A stretch of DNA of 59,276 nucleotides, from the IMG/VR virus record IMGVR_UViG_3300030118_002680, positions 1 to 59,276 of that record, one strand, 5' to 3'. The stretch is from a virus. How positions within the stretch are numbered: the stretch's first letter is position 1; every line of letters starts with the position of its first letter. Under the pieces are notes generated by a model. That model was not told the DNA's origin and made no database searches. It was given only the letters and a program-made list of their open reading frames with translations. Below are positions 41,623 through 51,797 of this stretch, one piece after another. The translations under genes were made by a program, and so were the position numbers.

Positions 41623-43110
41623 TTATTCTTCAAATAATACGAAGTTGTTCGCACCCATAACACAAACACATCTTTCTGATAAGAAGTTAACTCTCATCTC
41701 ATCAATGTCTGTAGTAGCTGCTCCACCTGCTGAACCTGTAATCCAAGTCTTGTAACGTCTGTCTTCAGTTTCTGAAGCTCTATAACGTACATGAAGGAAA
41801 GGTCTCTTAGCATTTTTACCAAGTACTTGGTCATAAACACTTGTAGAACCTGCCGGTACTAATAAACCTGTGATTGCACCTGAACCCGGAATAACAGGGT
41901 TGTTTGTTAAACCACCTCTCATTGTTGGGTCATTCAGATATTTCCAATCAGACTTATAGAAGTCATAACCTCTTCGGAATCCTGAGAATCCTAAGTTAAG
42001 AGCCATTTCCTCATCGTTGTCAAATAGTCCGTAAGACGTACCACCTGCACCATATGAGTTTTGAGCTGCTAACATATCATCAATATCGAATCCGAATTGT
42101 CTGTTAACGAAGAGTACATTTTCTTCGATTGCTCCTTGCTTGTCTAATCTATCGATAACTGCATCAAAGTCAGCTAAAGCGTCAGGGTTACCACCACCCC
42201 ACAAGTTTCCTCTAGTTCCTACAGCGTGGAATACACCTTCTGAACCAATGAATCCTGCGACTGCTGCACCTGAAGCTGCTCCTGCCGGTACTGCTTCAAT
42301 CATTGAAGTTTCTAAATAGTCATCGAATCTTAATCTAGTTTCGTGCTCTGATTTTAGGTACCATAAGTATCCTGATGCACCATCCTCAGTTGTGATTTCA
42401 ATCCAACCGATTTGAGCCATATCCGAACCATTTACTAGATAAGTATCTTTTAAAATGATTGGGTTGTTCTCAAAGATGTAGTCATCAGACTCTAATGAAC
42501 CATCCATTCCTGCTGTTCCTTTTTGGAACTCAGAACCATAGATGAATACTGTAACATCATCGTTACCGAATCCTGTTCCTGCAGTTACTAAACCTGCTGC
42601 TTCATAGAACGCTACAGTAAATTGAAGAATATTACCACCCACTTCTACTGCTGTGATAATACCTTTGTTTTCACCTGAACCATTGTTTTGGCTAACAACT
42701 ACAGTTTGTCCTACTCTTAAGGCTATACCACCTTGAGCATCAAACGGGTTGCTACCCGTGATAACTGTCCCTGCAGGGTTTGCACCGATTGCCGGGTCGT
42801 TAACTTGGAATGTACATGTTGCATCACCAATGTTTGATGCAGGGTCTCCCCCTACTTGTACATATTTAATATGTAGCCTACCTTGCTCTGCCCACTTAAT
42901 AAGGTCAGAGTTAGAAGGCATCTCAGCTCCCACCATTCTTAGGAACGAGCTAAGTGTACGATTACCATATCTTTCAAATTCTTTCTCATATGTATCAGGA
43001 AGATACTGATTCAAGAAGTCAAAGTTGGTAATGTAATTTGTCTCCAACGGTACTTTCTGTGCAGAAGGCTGCAAAGAAAATGTTGGATTCGCTTGTAAAT
43101 TACCTGCCAT
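41623..43110 (-). CDS. Major capsid protein (HK97-fold-like)
   Basis: The 495-aa product starts with an Asn/Gln/Pro-rich arm (MAGNLQANPTFSLQPSAQKV). A helical segment follows (NQYLPDTYEKEFERYGNRTL), then a long beta/alpha protein with a Gly/Ala-rich middle. Its place after portal and scaffold-like genes and before a strong terminator fits the major capsid protein. No single motif proves the HK97 fold, so the call rests on order, size and composition. Confidence 0.75.
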   Translation of the reverse strand: MAGNLQANPTFSLQPSAQKVPLETNYITNFDFLNQYLPDTYEKEFERYGNRTLSSFLRMVGAEMPSNSDLIKWAEQGRLHIKYVQVGGDPASNIGDATCTFQVNDPAIGANPAGTVITGSNPFDAQGGIALRVGQTVVVSQNNGSGENKGIITAVEVGGNILQFTVAFYEAAGLVTAGTGFGNDDVTVFIYGSEFQKGTAGMDGSLESDDYIFENNPIILKDTYLVNGSDMAQIGWIEITTEDGASGYLWYLKSEHETRLRFDDYLETSMIEAVPAGAASGAAVAGFIGSEGVFHAVGTRGNLWGGGNPDALADFDAVIDRLDKQGAIEENVLFVNRQFGFDIDDMLAAQNSYGAGGTSYGLFDNDEEMALNLGFSGFRRGYDFYKSDWKYLNDPTMRGGLTNNPVIPGSGAITGLLVPAGSTSVYDQVLGKNAKRPFLHVRYRASETEDRRYKTWITGSAGGAATTDIDEMRVNFLSERCVCVMGANNFVLFEE

Positions 43111-43133
43111 TTTTTCTAATTTTTAATTATTAA

Positions 43134-44276
43134 TTACTTTCTACTTTTAATTTTGAGTCCTCTCCCCTCAGTTGGGTTGAGAGCTCTAATTGTCATACCA
43201 TCCTTCTTCGCAACTTGAGGTGTATTCCTCGTAGACATATTGACATTTTTAATTTTTTTTGTCACATCTGTCGTTGCGTCAGCCATACCTTGTTCATAAA
43301 AAAACTTGGCAAACCTTTCAGGATTCTGAGCAACGGATGCAGCTCTATGGTAACCTACTGCGTCTTTGATTAAACCTGTTTCTTCATCAAGAAACCTTTT
43401 AATAAAGTTTGATGAATCAGAATTTAAAGTTTTAATCTCAGCCACATTCGTAGAAGGTAAAAAAGTTATCACTTTGTCTTCACCAACTTTGAAGTCAAAA
43501 CCTTTGAACTCCGGGGAAAAAACTTCTTCGGTCTTAGATAAGAACCAATCTCGTTTCCTTTTTGCTTCCTCTTCATAGGTCTGAGCATCCTTTACATATT
43601 GATTATAAGCTTCAATAGTTTTTTGTTGCTCTTCAGAAATAGATGCCGTACTTGACTCAAGTGGCTCCTTATACATTTCTTTCTGAGCTTCGAAAAACTT
43701 TCTTGCTTTACCAATCTCTTTTTTAAAAGCTAACTTCTTTTTCTTTATTACATTTTCTTCATCTACATCTGCGTCATACGCAAAATCTTCAAGCATGTAA
43801 TTAATATCATCTCCATCTAATGAATCTTCAGTAGCATGATAATATTCTCTAAGAAGCTGCTTTTCATCCATAGCTTTGAAGTCTCTATTCAATTTAGAAT
43901 AGTCTTCAAAACTACGTCCTGTCTTTTTTCTATACTCTAAATATGCAGCAACGTCTTCAGGAATTTCTTCGTTTGCTTCTTTTTCTGCAAACAAATCTGA
44001 AACGGATGCAACATCTTTGTCGTATCTATTCTTAATAAATGAAAGAACATCCTCCTCTTTTAACTCTGAGGATTGAGTAACTTCTTTTGGTGCTTCCTCT
44101 TGAGGTTTAGCACTCTCTTCAACTTGTGGTGTTGGTTCGCTAGGTGTTTCTGAACTAACCTCTTCCACTTTTGGAGCTGCAGTTTCTTTTTCTACAGCTT
44201 TGTCAAGAACTTCTTGTTCCTTTTGGGATACTGATTTTTCTTCATCAGACCCAAGGTCTTTTACTTTTATTTCCAT
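43134..44276 (-). CDS. Scaffold-like capsid assembly protein (380 aa)
   Basis: Very acidic and Glu/Pro-rich at the N-terminus (EEVSSETPSEPTPQVEESAK). It then becomes long helix (DEENVIKKKKLAFKKEIGKA) and ends with a basic Ser/Arg tail. This is the classic composition of a podovirus scaffolding protein, which is needed for procapsid assembly and absent from mature heads. It lies between portal and capsid genes, as expected. Confidence 0.75.
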   Translation of the reverse strand: MEIKVKDLGSDEEKSVSQKEQEVLDKAVEKETAAPKVEEVSSETPSEPTPQVEESAKPQEEAPKEVTQSSELKEEDVLSFIKNRYDKDVASVSDLFAEKEANEEIPEDVAAYLEYRKKTGRSFEDYSKLNRDFKAMDEKQLLREYYHATEDSLDGDDINYMLEDFAYDADVDEENVIKKKKLAFKKEIGKARKFFEAQKEMYKEPLESSTASISEEQQKTIEAYNQYVKDAQTYEEEAKRKRDWFLSKTEEVFSPEFKGFDFKVGEDKVITFLPSTNVAEIKTLNSDSSNFIKRFLDEETGLIKDAVGYHRAASVAQNPERFAKFFYEQGMADATTDVTKKIKNVNMSTRNTPQVAKKDGMTIRALNPTEGRGLKIKSRK

Positions 44277-44293
44277 TAGATTAAATTTTTATA

Positions 44294-44321
44294 CAAAGTT
44301 AATAAATATTTTTCGTTCAAA
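44294..44321 (-). promoter_or_regulatory. Candidate promoter upstream of the scaffold gene
   Basis: On the minus strand TTTG (44321-44318), a short 16-nt spacer, then TAACTTTG (44301-44294), 18 nt before the scaffold ATG. The -7 box is good but the spacer is shorter than usual. It may supply extra scaffold and capsid transcripts. Confidence 0.45.
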
Positions 44322-44328
44322 TTATTTA

Positions 44329-46764
44329 CTATCTAGGGTCAAATTCTGCCAAGTCGAATCCGTCTAGACTGTCCTCATTTGATTCAAAATTTTGAGGTGG
44401 TAAATTATTTTTACGTTGAGCAATCATTTTAGATTGTTCTGTATTTTGTTGGCTTATTCTTTTAGACTTAGCTTCTTCTCTTGCTCCTTCTCTAAAAGCC
44501 AACGCTTGTTCTGATATACCACGAAGCTTTTGATTATAATTAAACTCTTCTTCCATTAGTTTACTTTTCAATGCAGCTTCATTGTTCATCTTCTCTATTT
44601 CAAATGCTATCTCTGCCTGCTTCAATTGCATCTTGCCCTGTATCTCTTGTTGTGATTTTTGCATTGCCATTTGAGCAGCCATCTGTTGTGATTGCATTTG
44701 AGCTTGAGCTTGAGCTTGTTGCTGTTGCATTTTCATCTTCTGTTCTTCTTCAGCCTTTTGCTTACGCTTTAGCTTGAGTAATTGATTAGCAAGTTTTAAA
44801 TTTTTAAGCTCTCTAATATCAATTGCATCTTCTAAATTTATATCCTGTTTAGATAAAGCCATTTGAATGTTTTGCTCTAACTGTTGTCTTTGCTCTTCAT
44901 CCGGTGCTACCTCAATAAAGATTCCAAAGTCATATATATATAAGTCAGAAATATCATTTAAGATACTCACATTGTATTTACCGATTTTATTTATGAAATC
45001 ATCTTTAAAATCTGCATACTCTAAAATGTCAGCTACTCTATAAGTCAGAGCTTCAGATAAACTTCTATATATATATAACGCACCATCTAATATATGACGA
45101 GTGGCTACATTAGAATTTAAGGCTGCAAGTTTTTGTAGACCAACTAAAGAGTTAGGGTCAGGTACACTTGCATCTCTTGCTTCATTCAATCCTGTAACAT
45201 CTCTTAACATTTGAAGATAATGGTTGTAATTAGCAATCAGCATTTGAGCTTTCGATGCTCCTGAACTAGAAGCTATTTCTTTGATTGGAACTCTAGCTTG
45301 ATTAAAGTCACCATCTTGAGTGTAGCTTCTTCCAATAACCGAACCTGTTTGGAAAAACATTCTTAATGCGTCCTCAGGATTATATGCTTGACCTGTCCCT
45401 AAATCAACTTCATTCAATCCATCTGCATCAATAAATACTCCATCAGGAACTGTTCGTGCAATTACTTGTTGAAGTTTTAAATGAGTCACTTGGATTAAAT
45501 CAGCAAATGGAATCATTCTTCTAACTAAAGATTCAACAACACCTTTATACATTCTAGGTGCAACTGCTACATAATTAGGTAGAGCATGTTGTGATGAAGA
45601 CTTAGGTCTAACCATGTTCTCAGCCATCTGCCACTTCAATAAAATGTTGGTACCCATAACCATTATTCCGTCATACCATACGTCAATAGTTTTCTCTATC
45701 TTTTCAAAGTTAGCTTCTTCCATTACTTCTACGGGTGGATTAAATTGGTCATCTTTCTCAATAACCTTATTACCACCTGTAGCTAATATTTTTTTCTTGT
45801 ATACTATTTTTTTAGTTGTCTTGTAGTTAAAATAAAGCAATGTACATGTGTCTTTATAGAACATGTCATTCTCATAATATTGTGCTACATTATAATAATC
45901 ATACCAATTTTGACTATACTTACTTATAGTATCTAAATCCTCATTCGTTAGTGAAGGGTCAATTTTTATTAGCTCTACAATAGGAAGTGTTTTTACTTCT
46001 CCCCAATAGAAACAATCTTTAAAATGTGGGTCTTCAGTATAGCTGTATACAATATTAGCAGGGTCAACATAACTTACTTCTACTCCTGACCCCGGAAGGA
46101 ATTGATGTTTGCTTACTGCAATACCTAAAACAGTTAAATCATAATCTAATCTTTTTCTTAAATCAATGTAATGGTTTTCCTCGAAGATAGTATTGATAGC
46201 TTCTTCTTCAGCTATCTCAATTGCAGGTTTATAGTTAAGCTCCATATATAATGAAAGCTCCTCATCCGATTGAGGTAATTGTTCAGGTGAAACCATGAAT
46301 GGGTCAAACCCTGTATTCTGCTGTAAGTTTAGTAGAAAATCTTTTGATACCATCTGAGCTTCTACCATATCCTGATACTTGCTCCTCTTTGATTGTGACA
46401 TAGCATCTTGTGCATATGCCTTTACCTTAAATAATCGGTCAGACATTCCGTTAACAACTATATCTACAAACTTAGGAATGATAGGTACCGGTGTCCAATC
46501 TAAATTTAGATAACTTAAATCTCCATCGATAGCGAGTTCATTCTTATATTTTGCTACAGATTGCTCTCCTCTTGCGTATAAGCGAAGCCTATGGAATTGT
46601 CGGAATTGGTCATAGAATCTACAACTAACTCCGTCCCTACGGAACCATTCATACTGTATAGCTTGTCCTATCTGTAAGCCATACTCCTGAGTTTCTTTTT
46701 CTGCGTCAGATACAAATTGACTTGGGAAAGCTGCTTCGGTTATGTTTACTTGTACATCTTTCAT
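44329..46764 (-). CDS. Portal protein (811 aa)
   Basis: A large, mainly helical protein overlapping TerL by 4 nt. RDGVSCRFYDQFRQFHRLRL, then PIIPKFVDIVVNGMSDRLFK, is typical of portal proteins of Bacteroidota podoviruses. The C-terminal quarter is a long Gln/Lys-rich coiled coil (QKAEEEQKMKMQQQQAQAQA), as in large crAss-like portals. It forms the dodecameric vertex through which DNA is packaged. The size and gene order support the call. Confidence 0.85.
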   Translation of the reverse strand: MKDVQVNITEAAFPSQFVSDAEKETQEYGLQIGQAIQYEWFRRDGVSCRFYDQFRQFHRLRLYARGEQSVAKYKNELAIDGDLSYLNLDWTPVPIIPKFVDIVVNGMSDRLFKVKAYAQDAMSQSKRSKYQDMVEAQMVSKDFLLNLQQNTGFDPFMVSPEQLPQSDEELSLYMELNYKPAIEIAEEEAINTIFEENHYIDLRKRLDYDLTVLGIAVSKHQFLPGSGVEVSYVDPANIVYSYTEDPHFKDCFYWGEVKTLPIVELIKIDPSLTNEDLDTISKYSQNWYDYYNVAQYYENDMFYKDTCTLLYFNYKTTKKIVYKKKILATGGNKVIEKDDQFNPPVEVMEEANFEKIEKTIDVWYDGIMVMGTNILLKWQMAENMVRPKSSSQHALPNYVAVAPRMYKGVVESLVRRMIPFADLIQVTHLKLQQVIARTVPDGVFIDADGLNEVDLGTGQAYNPEDALRMFFQTGSVIGRSYTQDGDFNQARVPIKEIASSSGASKAQMLIANYNHYLQMLRDVTGLNEARDASVPDPNSLVGLQKLAALNSNVATRHILDGALYIYRSLSEALTYRVADILEYADFKDDFINKIGKYNVSILNDISDLYIYDFGIFIEVAPDEEQRQQLEQNIQMALSKQDINLEDAIDIRELKNLKLANQLLKLKRKQKAEEEQKMKMQQQQAQAQAQMQSQQMAAQMAMQKSQQEIQGKMQLKQAEIAFEIEKMNNEAALKSKLMEEEFNYNQKLRGISEQALAFREGAREEAKSKRISQQNTEQSKMIAQRKNNLPPQNFESNEDSLDGFDLAEFDPR

Positions 46765-48983
46765 CTAATTATTTCGCTTTGTATGCCTGTATTAGTATAC
46801 CTTGCAAAGTTAAGTTTTATTTTTGAATTTTTTCTTTCAGCCACATATAAGTGCTTCTGACAAGCCATTATAGCTAAACCTGAGCTAATACTAGCATCAT
46901 ACTTGGTTCTGTTGTTTATATCAAACTTTGCCCAATCTAATAATGTTCTGTTAAAAGGCATAGAACCCATGTCTTCATCAGGTCTAAATATTCCTTCAAA
47001 ATCAATTCCGATATATTTTTCAATGTAAGATTCTATAGCTGCAGCATGTGCTTGTTTTACTTCTTCGCTTGTGTTAGGAATACCACCTAGCTCCCTTTCT
47101 GTTTTTGATAATTTATTAAAATGCTTGTCAGGTCTATTCATACAATACTTTCTATATCCTCTATTTTTAAAATGATACAACAACCTTGGTTTATTATTCT
47201 CTACTAAGATTGGCATGCCATAAAAAACACAAGCCATCAATACATCTTCAAAAAACATTTCGGCAGTTTGTGGTCTTGCAATATACTCTAAAAAAAACTC
47301 ATTGCTTGGTGCGTCATCCATGTTAAACTTTGTCAGACCATGCAAGGCTCCATTAGAACCTCCTCCTCCAACTACTCCACTTATATCATAGGAGTCACAA
47401 CCAAAAGCTCCAAGATGTTCATTGCCGGGAATCTTTAATCCGTTTCTTTCATGAGCATGGTTTTGTATATTGGCTGACGGCAACCATGATATATTAAACC
47501 TACCTTTTTTGTCCGGCACCCATACTACTTTAGAATCTTTAACTCCATCTTTCCAAATAAATTTTCCACGAGTTATATGATGCTCTGTAATCATTGAGTC
47601 ATTGTAATCTATTTGTTGATATAGTTTGCTTAAATTAAAAATAGAAGAAACACTTTCATCTCTAAAAGCGTGAGAAGTTGTTCTTGGAAACTGCCTGTAA
47701 AATTCATTTAAGTTGTCAGGGTCTGACTTCAAAGATTCTACTTCTCCTTTCCAATACTCAATTGAGCTTGTATAGATTGGCTGTCCATCCACTCCTTCTT
47801 GTTCTACCTTAGGCACCTCCAACACAGGCATTCCATATCTATCTATAAAACCTTCCATGTTCCACTCCATGGGAATAAACAAACTATACAATCCACTTTT
47901 AGTTTGTCCATTAGCATTTCTTTGTAAGGCAGATGAATCGTCATAAAGTTTTTTAAAATTATTCCCACCCTTCTCCAATGCGTTTGATGTACTACCCATC
48001 ATACATTTCCCTATAATTTTGCTACCTAGTCTTAAGCAAGTTTTAGTTACATTCCAATTGTTTAATATATTATTTGGCTTCACCCATTTACCACTTTCAT
48101 CATGAACTAATAATAAAAGCTTTTCTCCATCATAAGAGTTATCGTCTGTGTTTTTCCAATCAATAGTGGTATCTAATCCTTGCATGTCATCTTCAAAAAC
48201 TTCATGCATATTCTTTTTTGTAATCTTAGATGCAGGAACTCTATACGCTAATTCGGATTTAGGTTTGTCCATTCCGTCTTGAATAGGTTTGAAAAAGAAT
48301 GGCAGACGGTTAGAGATTGGAACAACTTTGTCTGTAAACATTTTTTTAGCATCGGCTCCTGTCTTTGAGAGTATACCTATTCTAGAATCTTTAGCTAATG
48401 TTGCTGTATTCACACATTCAGAAGAGCCCATGAATGAAAATCCTGAACGTCTAATTTTTAAATATATCATTCCGTAACTTCTTGAGTCAGCTTTACAAGC
48501 TTCCCAAAAAATAAAAAAAGCTCTGTTAGCTTCTCTAAAGTCAGGATAACCGACATCTATTTTGGTCCATTGCAAATACATATAATGAGAACCGGTTATA
48601 TAAGTTGGAACTCCACGGCTCATAAACCAATAACCTTGTTCTCTATAATCAAACTCTTGCTCTATGTAATCAACATATTTATCTTTGAATGAGTTAGGCA
48701 TTTCATTCCATTGAAATATAGATTTAATTCTAGACAAGTTTTTAGGCAGCTCTTTTCTTTCCCAATACTGCTTTAACTTGCTTTCATGTCTTTTGTAAAC
48801 TTCTTTGGGAGCTTTAGGTAAACCTATTTTTAAATTAGAAATTTCTACTATCTTTCCTAGTTGTCCACTTTTAGATATAATAATTAAATCATATTTTTTA
48901 TTATAACCATACAACCAACTTCTTGCTCTATTCTTATTAGAGACAACATTTTGTGGTATATAATTTTTTATTTCTTTTATCAT
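46761..48983 (-). CDS. terL: Terminase large subunit (TerL)
   Basis: The ATPase domain has a deviant Walker A, IYLKIRRSGFSF. It lacks the usual Lys after Gly; K176 just upstream may substitute, as in some phage terminases. Walker B is LLLLVHDE (289-296), and a GSTSN coupling motif lies near 330. The nuclease domain contains GAFGCDSYD (D530), VENN (E595) and KYDASIS near the end, the three acidic sites of an RNase H-like fold. The 740-aa length suits this phage group. It packages the genome through the portal; the portal gene follows with a 4-nt overlap. Confidence 0.92.
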   Translation of the reverse strand: MIKEIKNYIPQNVVSNKNRARSWLYGYNKKYDLIIISKSGQLGKIVEISNLKIGLPKAPKEVYKRHESKLKQYWERKELPKNLSRIKSIFQWNEMPNSFKDKYVDYIEQEFDYREQGYWFMSRGVPTYITGSHYMYLQWTKIDVGYPDFREANRAFFIFWEACKADSRSYGMIYLKIRRSGFSFMGSSECVNTATLAKDSRIGILSKTGADAKKMFTDKVVPISNRLPFFFKPIQDGMDKPKSELAYRVPASKITKKNMHEVFEDDMQGLDTTIDWKNTDDNSYDGEKLLLLVHDESGKWVKPNNILNNWNVTKTCLRLGSKIIGKCMMGSTSNALEKGGNNFKKLYDDSSALQRNANGQTKSGLYSLFIPMEWNMEGFIDRYGMPVLEVPKVEQEGVDGQPIYTSSIEYWKGEVESLKSDPDNLNEFYRQFPRTTSHAFRDESVSSIFNLSKLYQQIDYNDSMITEHHITRGKFIWKDGVKDSKVVWVPDKKGRFNISWLPSANIQNHAHERNGLKIPGNEHLGAFGCDSYDISGVVGGGGSNGALHGLTKFNMDDAPSNEFFLEYIARPQTAEMFFEDVLMACVFYGMPILVENNKPRLLYHFKNRGYRKYCMNRPDKHFNKLSKTERELGGIPNTSEEVKQAHAAAIESYIEKYIGIDFEGIFRPDEDMGSMPFNRTLLDWAKFDINNRTKYDASISSGLAIMACQKHLYVAERKNSKIKLNFARYTNTGIQSEIIR

Positions 48984-49252
48984 TTAGAACGACTTTCAGC
49001 GAAACCTTGTTTAGTTCTTGGTTTACCCTCACCCATTTCTATTGCCTCTTTTTCTGCTTCTATTCTTGTAAGAATTTCAAAAGCATCAAAGATAGCTAGC
49101 TTTTTAGTTGCTGCAGCATTCTTTAATCTATCAGCAGCCAAGTCATCATCAGTATCTAATTTAATAATATCTTCTTTAGCTACTTTGACTAGTTGCTCTA
49201 CTGCTCTATATCCTGCTTGTATAATTTTTAATTTAGTCTCTTTTAGATTCAT
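48980..49252 (-). CDS. Possible terminase small subunit (90 aa)
   Basis: A short helical protein (MNLKETKLKIIQAGYRAVEQ, then AADRLKNAAATKKLAIFDAF) overlapping TerL by 4 nt and lying immediately upstream of it. The position and helix content suggest TerS, but no DNA-binding helix-turn-helix is clear. A CAAAGATA word at 49087-49094 lies inside it and may be coincidental. Confidence 0.45.
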   Translation of the reverse strand: MNLKETKLKIIQAGYRAVEQLVKVAKEDIIKLDTDDDLAADRLKNAAATKKLAIFDAFEILTRIEAEKEAIEMGEGKPRTKQGFAESRSK

Positions 49253-49808
49253 ATGCTATTATATTTTTAGAACGAATTCGATATAGTATTCTATCATCTA
49301 ATCTAAACTCATATTCTGAATCCGGCATGAAAGTAACCACATCACCTTTTTTAATTCCATGTTTATCTATTGAAGGACAAGTATACTCCATTACACCCAT
49401 CAAAGGTTCGTTAGTTATATTCTTATATATATAGGTGTCTATTTTGGGAAGAGGTGATACAAAACAAAAAGGTTCGATGGCTATCCATTGATGTACTTTT
49501 TTGTACATATAATATTGATTCTCGTCTACAAAAAACTGATTGTCACGAAAAAAACTTTTACCACTTTGTCTTCTTCCGTGCATGTCATTAAAAAATTTAA
49601 AAACATTATGGTGAACTAAAATGCTGTCACCTTCTTCAATAGGTCCTTTGTAATTAATTGGTGTAGATAAAACAACAGCTTCACGATTTGAGAAAGAATA
49701 TGATTCTTCTGAAACATCTAATATGACTTGAGTCCCATCAATATCTTTTATATTGTCATACCTTCTGTCATTTTTAGGAATAACTATAAATTGATTTGGT
49801 GACTTCAT
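49233..49808 (-). CDS. Hypothetical beta-rich protein (191 aa)
   Basis: Starts MKSPNQFIVIPKNDRRYDNI. Contains EEGDSILVHHNVFKFFNDMH, then HKGDV-like loops near the C-terminus (HGIKKGDVVTFMPDSEYEFR). The repeated VxFxxDSEYxF pattern resembles GroES-like barrels, so a distant Cpn10-fold relation is possible but unproven. It overlaps the 90-aa gene by 20 nt. Confidence 0.6.
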   Translation of the reverse strand: MKSPNQFIVIPKNDRRYDNIKDIDGTQVILDVSEESYSFSNREAVVLSTPINYKGPIEEGDSILVHHNVFKFFNDMHGRRQSGKSFFRDNQFFVDENQYYMYKKVHQWIAIEPFCFVSPLPKIDTYIYKNITNEPLMGVMEYTCPSIDKHGIKKGDVVTFMPDSEYEFRLDDRILYRIRSKNIIAYESKRD

Positions 49809-49822
49809 TTTGTTTCATTTGA

Positions 49823-50053
49823 TTAAAAGTGTATATTAAATTCTAAAGATATAGGCATTGTGCCATTGAACTGTTTCCATAATAAAATTTCTTTCTCATC
49901 GCTATCTTCTATATAGATTTGATAAGCATCTTGCTCAATACTATATTTAATTAAGTGAATAGTGTGTCTGCCATTAAGAACGGATTGTCCTACTAAATAG
50001 TGCATACCTCCTGATTTGTAATCAGGACCGATAGAAATTTTTCTTATTTCCAT
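49823..50053 (-). CDS. Hypothetical protein (76 aa)
   Basis: MEIRKISIGPDYKSGGMHYL followed by beta-strand pairs (QSVLNGRHTIHLIKYSIEQD) and ending in NIHF. No family recognised. It lies between the tail-fibre gene and the 191-aa gene. Confidence 0.6.
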   Translation of the reverse strand: MEIRKISIGPDYKSGGMHYLVGQSVLNGRHTIHLIKYSIEQDAYQIYIEDSDEKEILLWKQFNGTMPISLEFNIHF

Positions 50054-50063
50054 TTAATTAAAA

Positions 50064-51797
50064 TTATTTTCCTGCTTTGCAAGCGTCAAGCTCTTCCTTG
50101 AGTTCTTGTATAGCTTTGACTAACACAGGTATAAGTGCTGCGCTACCAACTTCCCAAGCATCAGGATTATTTTTGTTTACTAATGATGGCAATATTTCTT
50201 CTGCTTCCCAATCTTGTACTACTTCGTCAATTTCTTGTGCCACAAAACCTGAACCTTTTTTACCCTGCATTGTACCATCTCTTCTGTCCCAATCCCATGA
50301 TACAGGGTCTAAGTCCATGATAAATTGTAAACCACAAGATAACTCTTCAATATTATCTTTATCTCTTACATCAGATAGACCTGAAATAACAGGAGTGTTA
50401 CATCTTAAAGTGGTAACTGCATTATCTCCTAATACTATTTCATCACTTCCTTGTGGTTGAGAGTTGTGACCCAAAGCAGTTGTGTTACTAAATCCTACTA
50501 CAGTAGAACCTGCTGCCTTACCAATAGCTGTATTATTAGTTGCAGTTTGCATTTGCTGTAACGCATCATTACCTACAGCTACATTAAAGTCCCCACCTGT
50601 TTGACTCTGTAAAGCGTTTACTCCAAGTGCTGTATTATAAAAACCTAGGTTACCACTTACATTAGCGTTTTGTCCAATTCCTATATTACCTACACCGGCT
50701 GCTTCTAATCCTGCGTCTGAGCCTATATATATATTATGTTCATATGCCTGAACATTAGTACTTGCACCATTACCACCTGCTCTATAACCAATTAATATAT
50801 TATCATTAACTGATTGTTGGTTAGGATTAGTAAGACCTAAATTTAGTCCTGCTCTTGTTCCAAGGAAAGTATTTTTTTCATTTACTTCGTTATTGGATGA
50901 GCCTTGATTTACATTTGCTGCAGTAAATGCTCCAATAAAAGTATTTGAAGTATTGAATTCATCTCCACATCTAATTGCTGCTGAATGACCAATAATAACA
51001 TTTTCATCTGCTGTTGTAGTCCCGGGTCCGGTCCAATTCATATCTCTTGCTGCTTCAGAACCTATAATAACATTTTGAGTTGCTGAATCAACTTGTTGAA
51101 GGGTTGCTCTACCTATCACTATGTTTTCTTCTGCCTCATCCATACCTGCTGCAAGGTCTCCTATAACAATATTGTCTTTACAAGTTGTTAAGTTATCTGA
51201 TAAGGAAGAGCTACCAATACAAATATTGCCGGTTGCATCACCGTTAGTATTATTTAAACTTCCTCTACCAATAATGATACAACCATCTACAGCGTTTGCA
51301 TTTGTACCTAAGTCTGTACCAAACAAGTGTGATGCATTAATACTAGTTGCATTCCTAGCTAGAATCTTACCCACCATAATGCTACTATTATTACTAGCAC
51401 CACCTAGGTCGTTGATTTCTTGACCTATCAATATGGAATTTGTATATGCAGTACCTATCTTCGAACCAATGTCAATTGACCCACCATCATTTATGGAAGT
51501 TGCTGTTAAAGACATCGTCCCATCAATAACCACGGTATCTTGTCCAACCGAACCTAGTCCACCTGAAATATAAGATAACTTATCTGTATCTACACCCACA
51601 TTAGTAGCATCTCCATAAAGTAGCTTTGTAGCTGTAATTGTTGGAGGTGACTGAGGGGGTGGAGGAGGAACTAAATCGATTATACTTTGAACAGTAATAT
51701 TCTTTGTAGCATCCGGTGGATTACCGTTAACTTGGGTAATAATAATTTTGTCTCCACCTACGGGATTTACTACGGGATATTGTTCAATTTTACTCAT
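50064..51797 (-). CDS. Tail fibre/spike with S74 intramolecular chaperone (577 aa)
   Basis: The body (about 60-470) is built of repeated Asn/Ile/Gly strands, such as NIVIGDLAAGMDEAEENIVI and ATQNVIIGSEAA. This resembles YadA-head and trimeric fibre repeats. The last ~105 residues are an S74 (ICA) domain: SDVRDKDNI with S475 and K480 as the expected self-cleaving Ser-Lys pair, then GFVAQEIDEVVQDW. Such domains trim themselves off after trimer folding. It is the best candidate for host-receptor recognition. Confidence 0.85.
   Translation of the reverse strand: MSKIEQYPVVNPVGGDKIIITQVNGNPPDATKNITVQSIIDLVPPPPPQSPPTITATKLLYGDATNVGVDTDKLSYISGGLGSVGQDTVVIDGTMSLTATSINDGGSIDIGSKIGTAYTNSILIGQEINDLGGASNNSSIMVGKILARNATSINASHLFGTDLGTNANAVDGCIIIGRGSLNNTNGDATGNICIGSSSLSDNLTTCKDNIVIGDLAAGMDEAEENIVIGRATLQQVDSATQNVIIGSEAARDMNWTGPGTTTADENVIIGHSAAIRCGDEFNTSNTFIGAFTAANVNQGSSNNEVNEKNTFLGTRAGLNLGLTNPNQQSVNDNILIGYRAGGNGASTNVQAYEHNIYIGSDAGLEAAGVGNIGIGQNANVSGNLGFYNTALGVNALQSQTGGDFNVAVGNDALQQMQTATNNTAIGKAAGSTVVGFSNTTALGHNSQPQGSDEIVLGDNAVTTLRCNTPVISGLSDVRDKDNIEELSCGLQFIMDLDPVSWDWDRRDGTMQGKKGSGFVAQEIDEVVQDWEAEEILPSLVNKNNPDAWEVGSAALIPVLVKAIQELKEELDACKAGK

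Noticed and set aside
49087-49094. CAAAGATA inside the possible TerS gene as a promoter
   Set aside because: It lies within coding sequence and could be chance; no gene start follows closely.
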